A stretch of DNA of 64,000 bases from Undaria pinnatifida (Eukaryota; Sar; Phaeophyceae; Laminariales; Alariaceae), in NCBI GenBank assembly GCA_012845835.1, contig JABAKD010000010.1:4775288-4839287 (forward strand), written 5' to 3'. Of the stretch, positions 50,188 through 61,595 are shown piece by piece. The notes below the pieces were generated by a model that was given only the letters and a program-made list of their open reading frames with translations, was not told the origin of the DNA and did not search any database. Every line of letters starts with the position of its first letter. Position 1 is the stretch's first letter. Position numbers and translations under genes: made by a program.

Positions 50188-50330
50188 GAATGAAATCAAC
50201 GACAGCGTTTGCCCTGTGGCCGGCCACCCTGTTAGTTTGAGCGTGCGTTAGGTGCGCTTGGCACGGCACAGGCAGAGTGTTTGACGCCACACAGCCTCAT
50301 CGCGCTATTTAAATTTGCATCCCATTCCTA

Positions 50331-50567
50331 TTGGCTTCGATGCGCGACGTGGGCTGCGATTCTAGACTGCGTGGAGAGGTCGCGGACTCCGCGGCAGTTT
50401 CTCGCTGTTATCTCTCGCGCTACGTTCGTCTCCTCCCAGAGCGGGTAATGAAGATGCCCTCCTGCACTCTCTGGACGATAGAAACAGAAGCTCGTGCGTC
50501 AATGGAGACTTGGAATGGTGGAGTGCCACACTGGCGCCGATGTATTGAGAAGCTTGTCGGTACGTAG
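50331..50567 (+). CDS. Hypothetical ORF with possible donor
   Basis: Frame with LPERVMKMPSCTLWTIETEA ending near EKLVG at a strong-looking donor (GTCG|GTACGTAG). Could be an exon; no partner found. Confidence 0.25.
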   Translation: MASMRDVGCDSRLRGEVADSAAVSRCYLSRYVRLLPERVMKMPSCTLWTIETEARASMETWNGGVPHWRRCIEKLVGT

Positions 50568-50598
50568 GTACTACTGATTTTTCTTTCGCAAACATGAC

Positions 50599-50780
50599 GT
50601 TGTACTCACATTAACTCATCGCCATGCAATAATTCATGGTCACAAGACAGGCTCCAATATTCTGGTGGGGAAGAGTACAACACACCAGGACGAGAAAATA
50701 TGAAGAAACTCAAAAAAGTTACACAGCCGAAAGTAAATAAATCCGATAGTGAGTGACATGCATAGTATGTAGCAGATAAT
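50599..50780 (-). mobile_element. Old remnant of the APE LINE 3' end
   Basis: CTCACATTAACTC, TTCATGGTCACA, GACAGGCTCCA and a diverged 3' region follow the start of copies 1-4. The AAC-type tail is nearly lost. Confidence 0.6.
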
Positions 50781-50930
50781 TAAGAACGTTGAGTTTTTAA
50801 CTGTGTCCGTCGCCAATTGCCGTAAATTCCTCGTGGTGGGTCTTATGTCTTGAACTCACCGGGGGTTTGCACCATTGAGTGTCACCATGCTGGGTCGTGT
50901 GAATGTATGACAATGTCAACTGTATTGAAG

Positions 50931-51988
50931 TACGAGCTGGGCCAGCCATACAAGGAAGGTAAACTGCTTCCTGTGTCGTATCTCGTGAACTACTGCGAAT
51001 TGGGACTTAAAATTTGCAACCGATAACGGTAACACATCAGTGCATGTGAGAAGAAAATAGGATACGAAAATCATGACATATTAACGACTCGAATTCGACG
51101 AGGTATCGGCGAAAACTCCAAAACACCAATGTTTCAACACTAAATTCTGGAACTAAATATTCAATTCTCGATTAAGATGAACGTTGGTGTTGACATCACT
51201 TAGGACACAAGGAGAACATCGACATCAGTTTTATTGCCCAATTCGTCGATCGTCACGAGAGATGTCCAAAACGAGATTCCATAATTAGTACAAGTGTAAT
51301 AATGTAAGTTTTCTTTTTTTTTTCATCCCATTTATTATCCTCGCACTACTATCGCCCTCCCTCGCAGTAGTAACTCAGACCCGGGTCACATAGGGGGCCT
51401 CCTCCCCCCTCCGCACTACGGTACGTGGCTTCGTTTTTATCGCGGGAATATTTCAGCATTTTCTTGCGTCGTCGACTCGCGTCGAATGGTACCCACCCCT
51501 ACTCACGCTGCTAGGCGTTCTCAGCAGTTTTTTTTTTTTTTTTTTAATTTTTGCAAATACAGTCAAAATCTCACCACGGTGGAAATCGAACTCAAGGACC
51601 AACGCTAGTAGTGTTCGAGGGCAATCTCTCGACCACGGGGGCGACCGTTTTAAGTGTAACTTGAAAATGGTGATCACTGCGATGCACAGCTCCATTTTGC
51701 GATGTTCGATCTGGAATTTTACACCGTGTTCGTCCCGCCCGTGCGAAATTATGTTTTGCCTGGCATTTTGATTTTGTTTGTGTTGTGGTGAATTTCAGTC
51801 ACGTTTCTATTCCCTTGTGTTTCATTTTTAGTAAGTATCTCTCAAAATAAAATAAAATAAAAAGCCGGGCAAGACACGTCTCGGTTGGTGCGTAAACAAC
51901 GTGTCAATTTTTCACGTCCAACTGCATAAAATTGGGCAGTGCGTGGCCGATCTCCTGTTTTGACATGGTATTGGCTGGCCCAGCTCGT
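50931..51988. other. Pair of inverted 18-bp repeats flanking a SINE
   Basis: TACGAGCTGGGCCAGCCA at 50931-50948 and its complement at about 51971-51989 face each other about 1.06 kb apart. Both lie in short frames that read YELGQP outward to inward. Could be TIRs of a small element or chance remnants of one gene. Confidence 0.35.
51306..51655 (-). mobile_element. tRNA-derived SINE, family A, second copy
   Basis: Minus strand: tRNA-like head with GTTCGATTTCC B box (51565-51655), an A run (51529-51545 as T), the same body as 3098-3445 with GGGTCTGAGTTACTACTG and GATAATAAATGGGATGA, and an A-rich end. Confidence 0.75.
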
Positions 51989-52175
51989 AGTTTGTCGGAG
52001 CAAGCACGCTCACTCTAAGGTACTTTGCCCTAAGCTTTTTGACGTGGCGGGTTGATCTAGGCTGCAAGCTAATGCTGTTTTCGTCCAGAACGTGTTTACC
52101 TCATTTTGTTTGCGCCAGCATGCAGCTTTACCAGACATGTAACACGTCTCGTGCAATCGCCACCATAACCTACAG

Positions 52176-52337
52176 GCGGATAACGGCAGCAGCTCGGACA
52201 GTTCTGACGATCCTGACGTTCGACGGAGTGTCATCACTGGCAAGCGCATCATGATGAAAGTAGACCGTACGGACGAGGACCACGCCCGCGAACGTGGTCG
52301 AAAACAGCTGCTCCAGTTCATGAATTCGCAGTTCTGA
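52176..52337 (+). CDS. Terminal exon of an unknown gene
   Basis: A clean acceptor (AACCTACAG) is followed by 53 codons and TGA. The peptide starts ADNGSSSDSSDDPDVRRS, then VITGKRIMMKVD, a charged helix-like stretch DEDHARERGRKQLLQF and ends MNSQF. The composition is strongly protein-like and differs from all surrounding frames. No family recognised. Earlier exons should lie to the left; a short ATG frame at 50907 (MTMSTVLKYELGQPYKEG) could be one, with a SINE in the intron. Confidence 0.5.
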   Translation, partial: ADNGSSSDSSDDPDVRRSVITGKRIMMKVDRTDEDHARERGRKQLLQFMNSQF

Positions 52338-52339
52338 TC

Positions 52340-52765
52340 AGGTGTTCGCTGGGGTAAATGTCTCGTTCGAATGCTGTGCGGCCACAGGCGCAAGAAACTG
52401 AACACCGGGCTGTTGGCTTACGTACAGTGACGAAATTGTGACGAGTTAAGGGTACGCCAACGGCAGTCGTAATTGTTTTATTGGTTCTACGACGTCATTT
52501 CGCGGATGGTTGTTCCCCTCGGAGATCGCAGCCAGTATATTTAACGGCGCCTGGTATATTTGATGCACATGCTAATGCTGCTGTCATTAACCTAAACGAA
52601 AACTCTGTTTCACGACAACGGGCAATTGCCTTATTTCGTGGTGCTCGTCCGCGTTACATTTTTTTTGTTTGCTTCATTCATCCAGCCGTTGCCCTGGTTC
52701 AGCGTTACAGTTGCAAAATTCGTCGAATCGTAACATGTTAGTTTCGATTTTAACGCGGGGGAAAA
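52340..52765. other. No gene assigned
   Basis: A plus frame at 52481-52741 is open but has no start, splice or domain evidence. Confidence 0.35.
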
Positions 52766-52918
52766 ATGACGATGGAAGAAAATGAAGATGTACTCCTCTT
52801 TCAAATCAAGTGCGTAATTTGGTGGAATTTGCAGTGTCTCAAGGGCCTTTCCCCTCCAATCCCAAAACACGGTTTTGAACAGAACCGGTATAAATCTAAC
52901 GGTAGCATCCCGCGATAA
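52766..52918 (+). CDS. Small ORF, 50 residues
   Basis: ATG to TAA, starting MTMEENEDVLLFQIK. A GTGCGT after CAAATCAA could be a donor, making only the first 12 codons coding. Not recognised. Confidence 0.25.
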   Translation: MTMEENEDVLLFQIKCVIWWNLQCLKGLSPPIPKHGFEQNRYKSNGSIPR

Positions 52919-53492
52919 AAGCGCGCAGACAAAAAATATGAAGAGCCTATGTCGTCCAGAGCCTAGACGCTAGTTTGGAGACTGACCCACGCGAGTTTGA
53001 GGATCGTGTCATTGCCTTGTCCCGAGTTTTGTACTCCCATTCGTGCTTCCCTACAAAAGTGTTGCCTGGTTGGATATGTTATTATCCAGGCTTTTTCTCC
53101 AGGCTTCAGCCTGGAGTCTCACAAACGGAAAATATTTTCGTGAAGCACATTTGAGTGTAACTTGAAAATCACAACCTGGGGGCCCCTTCTTCGATTGACT
53201 GTTGGTTACTGAGCTACTGAGTTACGTGACTTTGTAGCTCAGTGGGTATAGCACTGTATTACTACATATAAATTCGTCGAGGGTGGCCGATACGAGCAGC
53301 CCAGGCGGGCTCGCTTTCACGGGGCCTTTTGGTCCAACTGGCCTCTTTCGTTCAGACCTCTTTGGCCCGACCAGCTTCTTGCTTTCAGCTTCTTGCCGTT
53401 CAGACGACTAGCTTCTTTCAAACTTCTTGGCCCGACTAGCTTGCCCGACTAGCACGAGCAGCCTTCTAGCATACTAGCCCGTTGAGCACGCG
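52919..53492. other. Mostly featureless; tRNA-like half
   Basis: At 53233-53290 the plus strand has a tRNA-like 5' half (TAGCTCAGTGGGTATAGCAC) without a proper B box. Near 53390-53460 CTTCTTGGCCCGACTAGC words repeat; the same words recur at 54460-54490. Confidence 0.45.
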
Positions 53493-54003
53493 ACAGAAAA
53501 CATACGAGCATGGTCAGCAATTTTTGGTCAGCTGGCATCGCGCGATACCTCTCACAACACCAACCTCGCCATACATCAGGAGGGAGCTGTTGCTCTGCTC
53601 TGCTTGCCTGCTACTGCTGTTGATGCTGCTGGTGCTGCTCTGCTTCTGCTATGCGATTGCTATTTGTAGCTGACCACTGTTTGGTTGGTTGTCGTGGGTG
53701 ATGCGTGGGTGCGTGTGTTCTGTGTTATGTGTTCTTGTAAGTCAGTTGGGGACAGAAAACATACGAGCATGGTCAGCAATTTTTTGTTAGCTGACATCGC
53801 TCGATACCTCTTATAACACCAACCTCGCCATACATCAGGAGGGGGGGAGTTGTTGCTCTGCTATGCTTGCCTGCTGCTGCTGTTGGTGCTACTCTGCTGC
53901 TGCTATATGATTGCTGTCTGTAGCTGACCACTGCTTGGTTGACTGTCGTGGGTGATGCGCGGGTGTGTTTGTGTGTTGTGTGTTTTTGTAAGTCAGTTGG
54001 GGG
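53493..54003 (+). repeat. Tandem duplication, 259-bp unit
   Basis: ACAGAAAACATACGAGCATG starts at 53493 and 53752, and the full unit through TAAGTCAGTTGGGG repeats with few changes. The inner part is rich in TGCTGCTG. Confidence 0.85.
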
Positions 54004-54670
54004 CTCCCAACAGCAGTAGTGCCGGTACGTGCCACCCCAAAATACCAGCACTACTGAGGACTACTGGCAATCGAGCTATAGTTTTAGTATATAAAGTTGA
54101 AGTTCCCTTCGCATTTTCTCGGCATTGTAAAAGGCGGAGGCACTATTCAATCGGCACAAAAAATAGATGCCCGAGGAAGAACGGAAAAAGTCAAAAGCAC
54201 AACACCGCAGGCATAGCATTAAATACTGATTGCAAATCAGACAACTAGTAACAGCTACGTATATACTACAACATTGCAGACTTCTTGGCCTTCCAGACTT
54301 CTTGGCGCGGCTATAGCGCGAGATGCGTTTTTTCCCGCTGCATGGGGTACGCATCAGCAACAAATTAGTATTGCGACTGGCGTCATCGCTTTCAGGACAA
54401 AATGTCCCACTTCTATACCCATCGCAGACATCGCACAACTAGCTATAGACTAGCTTTAAAAGACTTCTTGGCCCGATTAGCATCGTCATCCTTCTTTCTT
54501 ACTACAGCCCGTTGACCACGCGACACAAATCGTTATTCTTTGCGAAGCAAATCGAGAAGCAAACGCATTCCAGTCTTGCTGCGCTTCTTGACCGAACTGA
54601 CTCGTAAGAATATCCTGTGAGTCACCTAGGGACTTCCAACAGCAGCCGTGTGTGCCGACAAACCAGCGCG
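54004..54670. other. No gene seen
   Basis: Contains a short block (TTGCGACTGGCGTCATCGCT, 54371-54390) that recurs at about 56386 just beyond the LINE to the right. Confidence 0.4.
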
Positions 54671-56355
54671 TTATTGTTGTTGTTTTGACATTAACTCGCA
54701 TAATCAAGTCCGTGGTCACAGGACAGGCTTCAGTCACTCTGGAGCTGAGGAATACCCCAGGGAAAAAACAAAAACAAACCGAAGGTGGTACACGCATATA
54801 TCACAGCTGATGCAATTCATGCCTCCACCAGAAACATATAAAAATTGAAATCGGGAGTCAGCCTACAATGTGTCAGGTCCATACTGGTGCATACGTCTCA
54901 CTACTCGCGCCTGGAAAAACCGAACATACCGCTTGCCACCCAAGAAAGACTACCACGTATATATTGCACCGTAGTACCTATCACTACGCATACGCACGAC
55001 AGACACAAGTCAATTGGAAGAAAGAAACAAAGAAAATAAAAAAAGGTGAAGGAAAGAAAAGGCAAGAAAGCGAGAAACGAGAAAGGAAAGGAAAGGAAAG
55101 AAAATACTCCGAGTACAAGAAAAGCAAGGAACGACAAGACAGAAGAAGAAACAAGGAAAGAAAAGAGAAAAGATGTCATACTAGCAGACCCTAGGAACTG
55201 ACTATAGACGGCATTGGGCTCATAAAGGGTATCAAGTGCACCATCAATGGCACTGGGGAGAGAACGCAACAAGGCGAAGAAGTCAGGGCAGTCTTACGCT
55301 ATCTTGTGACGGCCATTGGAAGGCCCACAAATTTCAAGACGATGATGGCCAGACCCAGGCTTTAGTCTCTTGGGCAGGATCCCCCCCCCCGCTTCCCCCC
55401 CCCCCCCTTCCCCCCCCCCCTTCCCCCCCCCCCCCTTCTCCCCCCCCCCTTCCCCCCCCCCCCCCCCTTCCCCCCCCCCCCCCCCCTCCCCCCCCTCCCC
55501 CTCCCCCTGCCCCCCAACCCCCTCCTCCCCTCTCCCCCCCCCCTCCCCCCCTCCCCCCTCCCCCCCTCCCCCCTCCCCCCCTCCCCCCTCCCCCCCGCCG
55601 CTTAGAGATGCCGCCGGTGGATGGCGCTGCCGCAGTCTTTGCGCGTCGCTCTGCAGCTTTGCGTCTCTCCGTCTCATGCCATTTCCGCATGAACAACTCG
55701 GCTCCCTCCTCTACTCGTCGAAACCATCTGCCGGCCTTCTGAGCAGCCTTTCGCCACCCTTCGAATTTCATTCCAAAGACCGACATATCCTCCTTCAGAT
55801 GAACCAGCCAGTCCCTCTCTTGCCCCCCTGAGTAACCCTTACCCCCAACAAGCTCCCCAAACACCACCCACTGTGGCAGACGCTCCTCCCCCATACGTGC
55901 TACGAATCCCGCAAACAATATCCTCCGTTTGCGCACTATCGCCTCTATGCTCTCGGAAGCTGTCTTGGCCAGTGCGTCGGCGTACGATAGGGTGTGGTCG
56001 TCGCGCTTCCGTTTCCGCCATCCGAGGCATCGGAGGAGCATGGATTAGTGAACCGTCGTAGCCTGTCATAGTCAGGCTTGTTCGGGCCCCACGTCATGCA
56101 ACCGTCAAGCAGTGTCTCGACCACCTCGGCTTTCAGCAACCGCACCTTCAACCATAAGCGCACACCCGGGCGATCACAGATTTCCATCTTGTACCGCTGG
56201 AAGCACGCCCAGGCCCTCTGAAGACGCCGTGTTATTTCAATGCTAAGGTCTCTGTCTGCGGTGATAGCCCCGCCCAAGTACACAAACTCGATTGTATGTT
56301 TGTATACCTGGCCGGCTGCATTGATTGTGAACGACACCTTCCCCCCGCCTTTAGT
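54671..56355 (-). mobile_element. APE-type LINE, 5'-truncated copy 4
   Basis: Same 3' end (54671, AAC-type tail), purine tract (55015-55170), an expanded G-rich tract (55379-55600) and the C-terminal coding region. It breaks off upstream of the RT active site, at the segment encoding KGGGKVSFTINAAGQVY. Confidence 0.85.
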
Positions 56356-56391
56356 TTGCATAGTAATAGCGGACAGCAGCAAATATTGCAA
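55334..56391 (-). pseudogene. LINE C-terminal coding remnant (copy 4)
   Basis: Two minus frames (55945-56391, then 55334-56041) with a frameshift near 56045. Contains VYLGGAITADRDLSIEI, LLDGCMTWGPNKPD (LLYGCMTW in copies 1 and 3), then MLLRCLGWRKRKRDD and WRKAAQKAGRWFRRVEEG. No RT catalytic motif remains. The Gly-run end of the frame is translation of the G-rich tract. Confidence 0.8.
55379..55600 (-). repeat. Expanded G-rich tract of LINE copy 4
   Basis: About 220 bases of C runs on plus (G runs in LINE sense), the longest of the three copies. Proline/glycine-run ORFs here are artefacts of the tract. Confidence 0.85.
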
Positions 56392-56686
56392 CTGGCGTCA
56401 TTGCTTTCAGGCCGAAATATGTCGCGTTTAAATATTGCAAAAATTACTATTATTATTATTATTATTATTTTGCCCTCCGACAATGTAGCGTTGATGCCTT
56501 TCCGATACAAATCAAATATCCTTCCATAAAGCAGCACCTAATATAATCTAAAGTCGAGTAATCGCACCATAATGCAGTGGCATCTTCCGCCAACCATTTG
56601 CCCATTTCCTTTCCCTACATCTTCTCCTTTTGTCTACTATTTCCTTTCCCTATGTATACCTGGTATGTTATAGCTGAGAGTCTACC
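56392..56686. other. No gene seen
   Basis: Includes a short ATT-repeat (56448-56470). An ATACCTGGTAT word lies at about 56646. Confidence 0.45.
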
Positions 56687-57537
56687 TTAATCTTCATCAA
56701 CGTTGCCACCCCAGGCCATTGGCCGTAGTCCTCCCGATTCTTTCTCCCTTCCCCTCGCGGCCTGACGATCCCTCAGAGATAGTCTATATCGATGAATTCT
56801 GCGCGAAATCGCGACCTGAGTGGTCACATAAATGATTTGGAATAGTCGCTCCTTGCACACGCCTTTCCGCGCTAGGGACGATGCGTCCGTCCCTCCAACG
56901 ATGCTTGCCACCACCTGATCTATCAGGTCGCTGCCTTCTTTACCGAGGCGCCCAAAGATTTCCACTGCGAGGGTGGCATTTTGTAGCTGCGTTTGTCGAA
57001 GGACACCTGTCCCGGACGAGCGTAGTGGTCGCGCTTGCGCGCCTCGGAAGTGGAAGCCGCTGATCCGTTTCGATCCGCGCTTCCTGCCCGCATGTGGACC
57101 CCTGCTTGTGGGCCCGAATACGTCACGTCGAGGAGTATCGACTTGTCGCGATACTCCGGTGCCGTAGCATCTCTTAGTCCACCTGCCTCAATCACGATGT
57201 CCATTCGCAAATGCCTGTCTGCGTGGAACAGGGCTCCGCTTTCCACCTGGTGGCGGACGGACATGCTCTTAAGGGTGCGGGAGAGCGCGTGCACGAGGGG
57301 TTGGTGCTGGTTCACTTGCGCGCTCGCTCGGTGACACAATCGCGCATGCCGCATATTAACCTCTGCTTCACCGCAGCATGGGCATCTCGCCGCGAGGAAT
57401 TCCTCTATCTCTAGAAATCTCTTCCCCGCAGTCACGAACTCTGATGCAGGGATGGTTCTAGCTGAGTCTACAGGCCTCGCGCTTAGGAAGGCGGTAGCCC
57501 CTGATCCCGATTGACTTTGTTGCCGGGCCCTGGCCAA
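56687..57537 (-). pseudogene. CCHC finger and restriction-like endonuclease domain
   Basis: The minus frame 56923-57537 has the knuckle RCPCCGEAEVNMRHARLCHR (C-x2-C-x8-H-x3-C), then HADRHLRMDIVIEAGG and DKSILLDVTYSG, which fits the R-x-D ... D-V-T layout of PD-(D/E)XK-like endonucleases at the C-terminus of R2/CRE-like LINEs. A +1 shift near 56950 continues in 56687-56965 with LIDQVVASIVGG and SRRIHRYRLSLRDRQAA. The enzyme would nick the target to start reverse transcription. Broken here by at least one frameshift. Confidence 0.7.
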
Positions 57538-57789
57538 GTCTCGTGACTCCTTCTCGCCTTGAGATTCGCTTGTGTCTCGCTGGGACCTCGTCTCGGGGAC
57601 CTGGTCCAGCGAAGAGACGTACTCGGTTTACCAGTTTACCCAGTCTATGCTGCGCTTTGCTGGAGCTGATAGTTTCGGCGTCGTGTGCAGGCAACACGTC
57701 TGCAACTGATTGCCCTGGGGCACCTTACTCTCCTGCTCTAAATGCTCTGTCTCGCCAGCTTTCCGGCACGATGTTCGCCATGGCCTCCT

Positions 57790-58764
57790 CTAAAAAACCC
57801 CATGCACATCGCGCAGGTCCCTGACGCTGTTCCAGATGCGCCGCACGAGGTCAGAATCGGGCAGCTCCCTCCGGACTTTGTTCCCTATTGCGCCGGATAG
57901 ATCAGCAAGCACCTCTGGCACCGTCGCCACCAAGCTCCCAACGGATGCTGACATCCTCCGGGCTTCAGCCGACGACAGCCCAAACCCTCCGGCCCCCGTG
58001 GACAGGCTCGACTGTGCCTGTTGATGGGGTTGCAGGGTCAACACGTTTGTCGGGCACCCGTCCGCGAAGAACGATGATTCTTCTGCTGCCCCCGGGAGAT
58101 CGAGCAATTTCTCCAGCATCCACAAGGCGTTGCCATCTGCTTTTTTGCATGCAGCCAGCGATAGTTCTGGGTCCATCACGCGTTCAAGGTAGGAGGTCCG
58201 TTGAAGCATGGAGCCGGCAATCAGGTTGGCTGATTGCTTGTCCGGCATGCGCGACAACATCCGCGCGAGTTGCTCCGTTCCCCCGTTTCGGACTATCTCC
58301 ATTGCGCTCTCCCTCACGTACTCATCTGTGCCGATGGGCACCCCCACCCACCTTAACCCCACCACGTTCTGCGATGCTGACGCCAATGCCTTCAAGAAGG
58401 GCGATTTGTTCCGGCGTAGGTACGTACGTGCCCCTTTCGGGTTGATCGCAATTCCGATGTTGGACAGCTCACGCTGGAGAAAGGGTACCACTTCCACAGT
58501 ATCGGGTGTGACTTCCATCATTTCGATTATAATATCGTCCAAGTAGGCGAATGCCTCTACACCTCTTGGCTCGAACTCCGCCCGTGTCCGCTTCAGCACC
58601 GGCAGGAGCGGCATGCAGAACAACGCCGGCCCCATGGCATCACCTTGTTGTACCCCGCTGGAACAGTCGATCTTCCGCCTTTCTCCCGATTCCATCTGAA
58701 AAACACGGGCGCAGACATTTCGCCGTAACATTTTGTCACCAACGGTGTAAGCGCCGGCACGCAA
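57790..58764 (-). pseudogene. Reverse transcriptase, motifs B and C
   Basis: Minus frame with SSGVQQGDAMGPALFCMPL (motif B), AFAYLDDIIIEM (motif C, YLDD), GVPIGTDEYVRE and RRMSASVGSLVATVPEVLAD. The preceding motif A (LTDCSSSFNTVKRTAML) lies in another frame at 58593-58886, so a frameshift falls near 58695. The YLDD form and the endonuclease downstream separate this family from the APE LINE in the same window. Confidence 0.8.
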
Positions 58765-58904
58765 GTGGCTACCTTCGCTAGCATAGCAGTCCGCTTCACT
58801 GTGTTAAATGAGCTGGAACAATCGGTGAGGATCAGCCAGTTGTTTGCCTCGTGATGTATTCTTGCGCGTAGCTCTACCTGTTTCACCCCCCCTCGTACTC
58901 CGAC

Positions 58905-59955
58905 TCAAAACTGTCTCGCTTCGCGGTTGGCCTCCTCCAGCCGTGGTCGCCACTGCCGCATGGTTCCGGCCGCAATAAGCTGCCTCCTCGTTATCCCCAT
59001 GCACACAGGGCGGCATTTTTCACCCAGGGCAGTGAGGTTGGATTGCAAAAAGAGCTGCCAGAATTCAGGCGGGAAGGGCGTTTGGATCATCGATAATTCT
59101 TCTTCAGAAGGCTTCGATGCCAGCTCCGAATTTTTCGCGCCCAAAACCAGTCCTGATTATTGACTGCAAGTGCGATAATCGCAGACCGTCGCTTTTCGCG
59201 CCTGATAAGGCGTTGCGAGAATTGATGCCCTCGACAGCCACCTGTGAATTGAACTCTTCCTCCGGGCGCCAGTTGGGTACACTACCTTCCTCTTGGTCGG
59301 TGGAACTTGTTGTCACCGCTGCCGCTGCAGCTTCGGAGACGCAGGCATGGTTCTCCTCCGGAAACTTTGATTTTACACGCTCCCATGTTTCCTCGTTCCC
59401 CGGCGCGCGCGGTTCCGCGAGAAGGCTGCGTGCTGCCACAGTCACGCCCCCTCGATGGCGACATGCGGATGATGCCCTCTTACACATATCAGCGCCCGCC
59501 TCTTCGCGGGCTTGGCCGATTTGCCTCGGCGATTTTCGACGGGTATACTCCATTAACCACGGAAGCAAGAGGGTGAGGTAACCGCGTTCGGCAGACGCAA
59601 ACCTCTCAGGATACTTCATTCGGCCATCCTGTGAGTGTAGTAGAGCTGGGAGGATGTACAACAACTTGATTGACCTCAGCAGTGATTGCGGCGTCTCCGA
59701 TTGTGTGGATTGACGATGCTCTCTCAAGGCGTGATTGAGGAGGCCAAGCACATGGGTGATAAGCTTGGCGTGGGCAGTAGCCAGCCTTGGCTGCACTTTG
59801 ACAACAGTGGCGAAGCGTTGTTGGAGGTCCTCAAGGGGGACATCATCGAGCGGTCCCGCAATTCCCAATGTGTTTTGGTCCCAGGGATAGCAGAGACCAT
59901 CCCGGCGCTCTTTCTCGCCATCGTCAGGTCTCCCCCCAAGTCCCGCTGCCGTCAC
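58905..59955 (-). pseudogene. RT N-terminal region
   Basis: Minus frames 59104-59955 and 58905-59144 give DGLRLSHLQSIIRTGF, then PPEFWQLFLQSNLTALGEKC and RPVCMGITRRQLIAAGTMRQ, the upstream RT region of this family. A frameshift lies near 59120. A TGA at about 58904-58906 interrupts QF*VGVRGGVKQVELRARI in an otherwise continuous frame into motif A. Confidence 0.7.
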
Positions 59956-60212
59956 GCGTAGTCCAGGGTCCGCCTGAACTGCCGCTTCTTATGCTTCCTG
60001 TCTTCCATGGCGGACTGTGCATTCCCTTCTTCCGCAGAGAAACGACGCCTGCGCCCCGCCTCGTCTGACCGCATTCATCACGCACCGCGCATGCATTGCA
60101 TGTTGACGTCCACAGGGCAACCCCACCACTCGGTGTCCCCGAGCAATCGTTGATCTACAGCCCCCACAGCTCGTACCGCTGTGGTTGTCCGCAATGAAAG
60201 CGCGAAGTTGCG

Positions 60213-60960
60213 TTACGCTCCCTGGTGCTGACCCTCCTCCCTCTCCGTCTCCGCCTTCCCTCTCTCCACCACCAACCCTTCCTTCGGCAGGGGCCGAGGG
60301 AACCTCGCCGCTTCCATGTCGAGGGATGCGCCCCCGGTTCGTGGTGCCTCCTCTCCCAGTTCTCGTCGCTCGTGTTCCTCTTCCGGATCCGCGCGGTCGA
60401 CCTCGTCTGCCTCTTGTGCTTTTCCCACCCTATACTGCACTAGTGGAAATAGACGCAGTCGCTCTCGATGTTGCTGGGGTGACGCTGGGCTGTGTTGGGG
60501 GCGCGCGCGAGTGTCCCGGCGCCATCGCCTCCGTGTTTTCGGCAGTTCGGGAGTTTCCATGGTAACAGATACAGCACCTCCTGGCTCCGTCTGCTCCCTC
60601 CCCCCTGGGTCACCTTCTGACGCTAGAGTTGCACCTTCCGGTGGTGCCACGCCCGCTGCTGTAGGGTCGCTCTCCCGTGCCGGGCCCGTTCCTTCCGCCG
60701 TGCCCCTTACCGCCGCTGGGGTGGCGCTGGGCTGACTCAGGGGGGGGGGCAAGGGTCCCGCCACCGTGGCATCCCCTTGTTCGGCCATGAGGGTGTTCTC
60801 CACGGTTACATAAGAAGCGGCGCCTCCTGGCTCCGCCTGCCCCCTTACCCTCGAGTCATCTTTAGACGCCGGGGCTGCTCCTTCCGGTTGTGTTACTCCC
60901 GCTGCTAATGAGTCACTCTTCAGCGCCGGGTCTGTTTCTTCCGATGTTACCTCCGCTGCC
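60213..60960 (-). pseudogene. Ala/Pro/Gly/Thr-rich repeat linker of ORF1/2
   Basis: Minus frame with two similar units, each containing PPEGATLASEGDPGGREQ or the diverged PEGAAPASKDDSRVRGQ, then EPGGA. A basic stretch RRRWRRDTRARPQ follows. Probably a disordered linker between the zinc-finger modules and RT. A run of ten G at about 60741 is a likely frameshift site. Confidence 0.55.
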
Positions 60961-61595
60961 GTCGGGGAGGGAGGCAGCTCGTTCCCTGCCTCAAACCCGT
61001 TTTGGGACCCCGACGGTCCACGCTGCCGTCGGGAACGGAGGAGGAAGCGCCTCCCCCTCTTCTAACGCATTTCGCACCCCGAAGGTCCACCTCGTTTGGC
61101 GGTTCTCCCACGTCGAGTCGAGACCCGCCAAGAACTCTTGGACGTGAGGTAGGATGTAGATCCTTCGGGTCGGGAGTCAGAGTACAGTATCCTGTGGGCC
61201 GGTGCCGTATGCAACGACGATCTCGCGGTAGTGACCGGCTGCCGCTCTCCATTCTCTCGGTCGGGGGAAGTCAAGGTAGGCGCTTTGGGGCAGGCCAAGA
61301 GCATCTCCTCCGAACAGGGTGTACAACAGGAACGAGGAGGTTGGGCTACTCCCATGAGTCCTCACCATCTCCTCAAAAGTATCGTGGGAGCCAGTAATGA
61401 CGTAACTAGCTGGGTCCAACCGGAGGCCATCCTCCTCCAAGAGTTCGGCGAACTGCAGGGCTCCCGCTACTGCCGGCCACCTTCCCCCCGGGCGTGGCCT
61501 TGGAAGGTCCTCAGCCAGCTCAGTCGGATGAAGAGGCCGATTTCTTGACGGCCATTCCGAGTGACACGCGACGCATGGTTGTGGGTCTGTATGCC
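60950..61595 (-). pseudogene. Zinc-finger module, second copy (C-terminal part)
   Basis: Minus frame from TDPQPCVACHSEWPSR through GRWPAVAGALQFAE, SYVITGSHDTFEEM, SSFLL and AYLDFPRPREWRAAAG. It matches the module at 61980-62656 along its length. Frameshifts near 61180 and 61060. Its finger half lies beyond a SINE insertion. Confidence 0.65.

Noticed and set aside
55294-55742. Proline- or glycine-run proteins
   Set aside because: They come from the G-rich tract of LINE copy 4.
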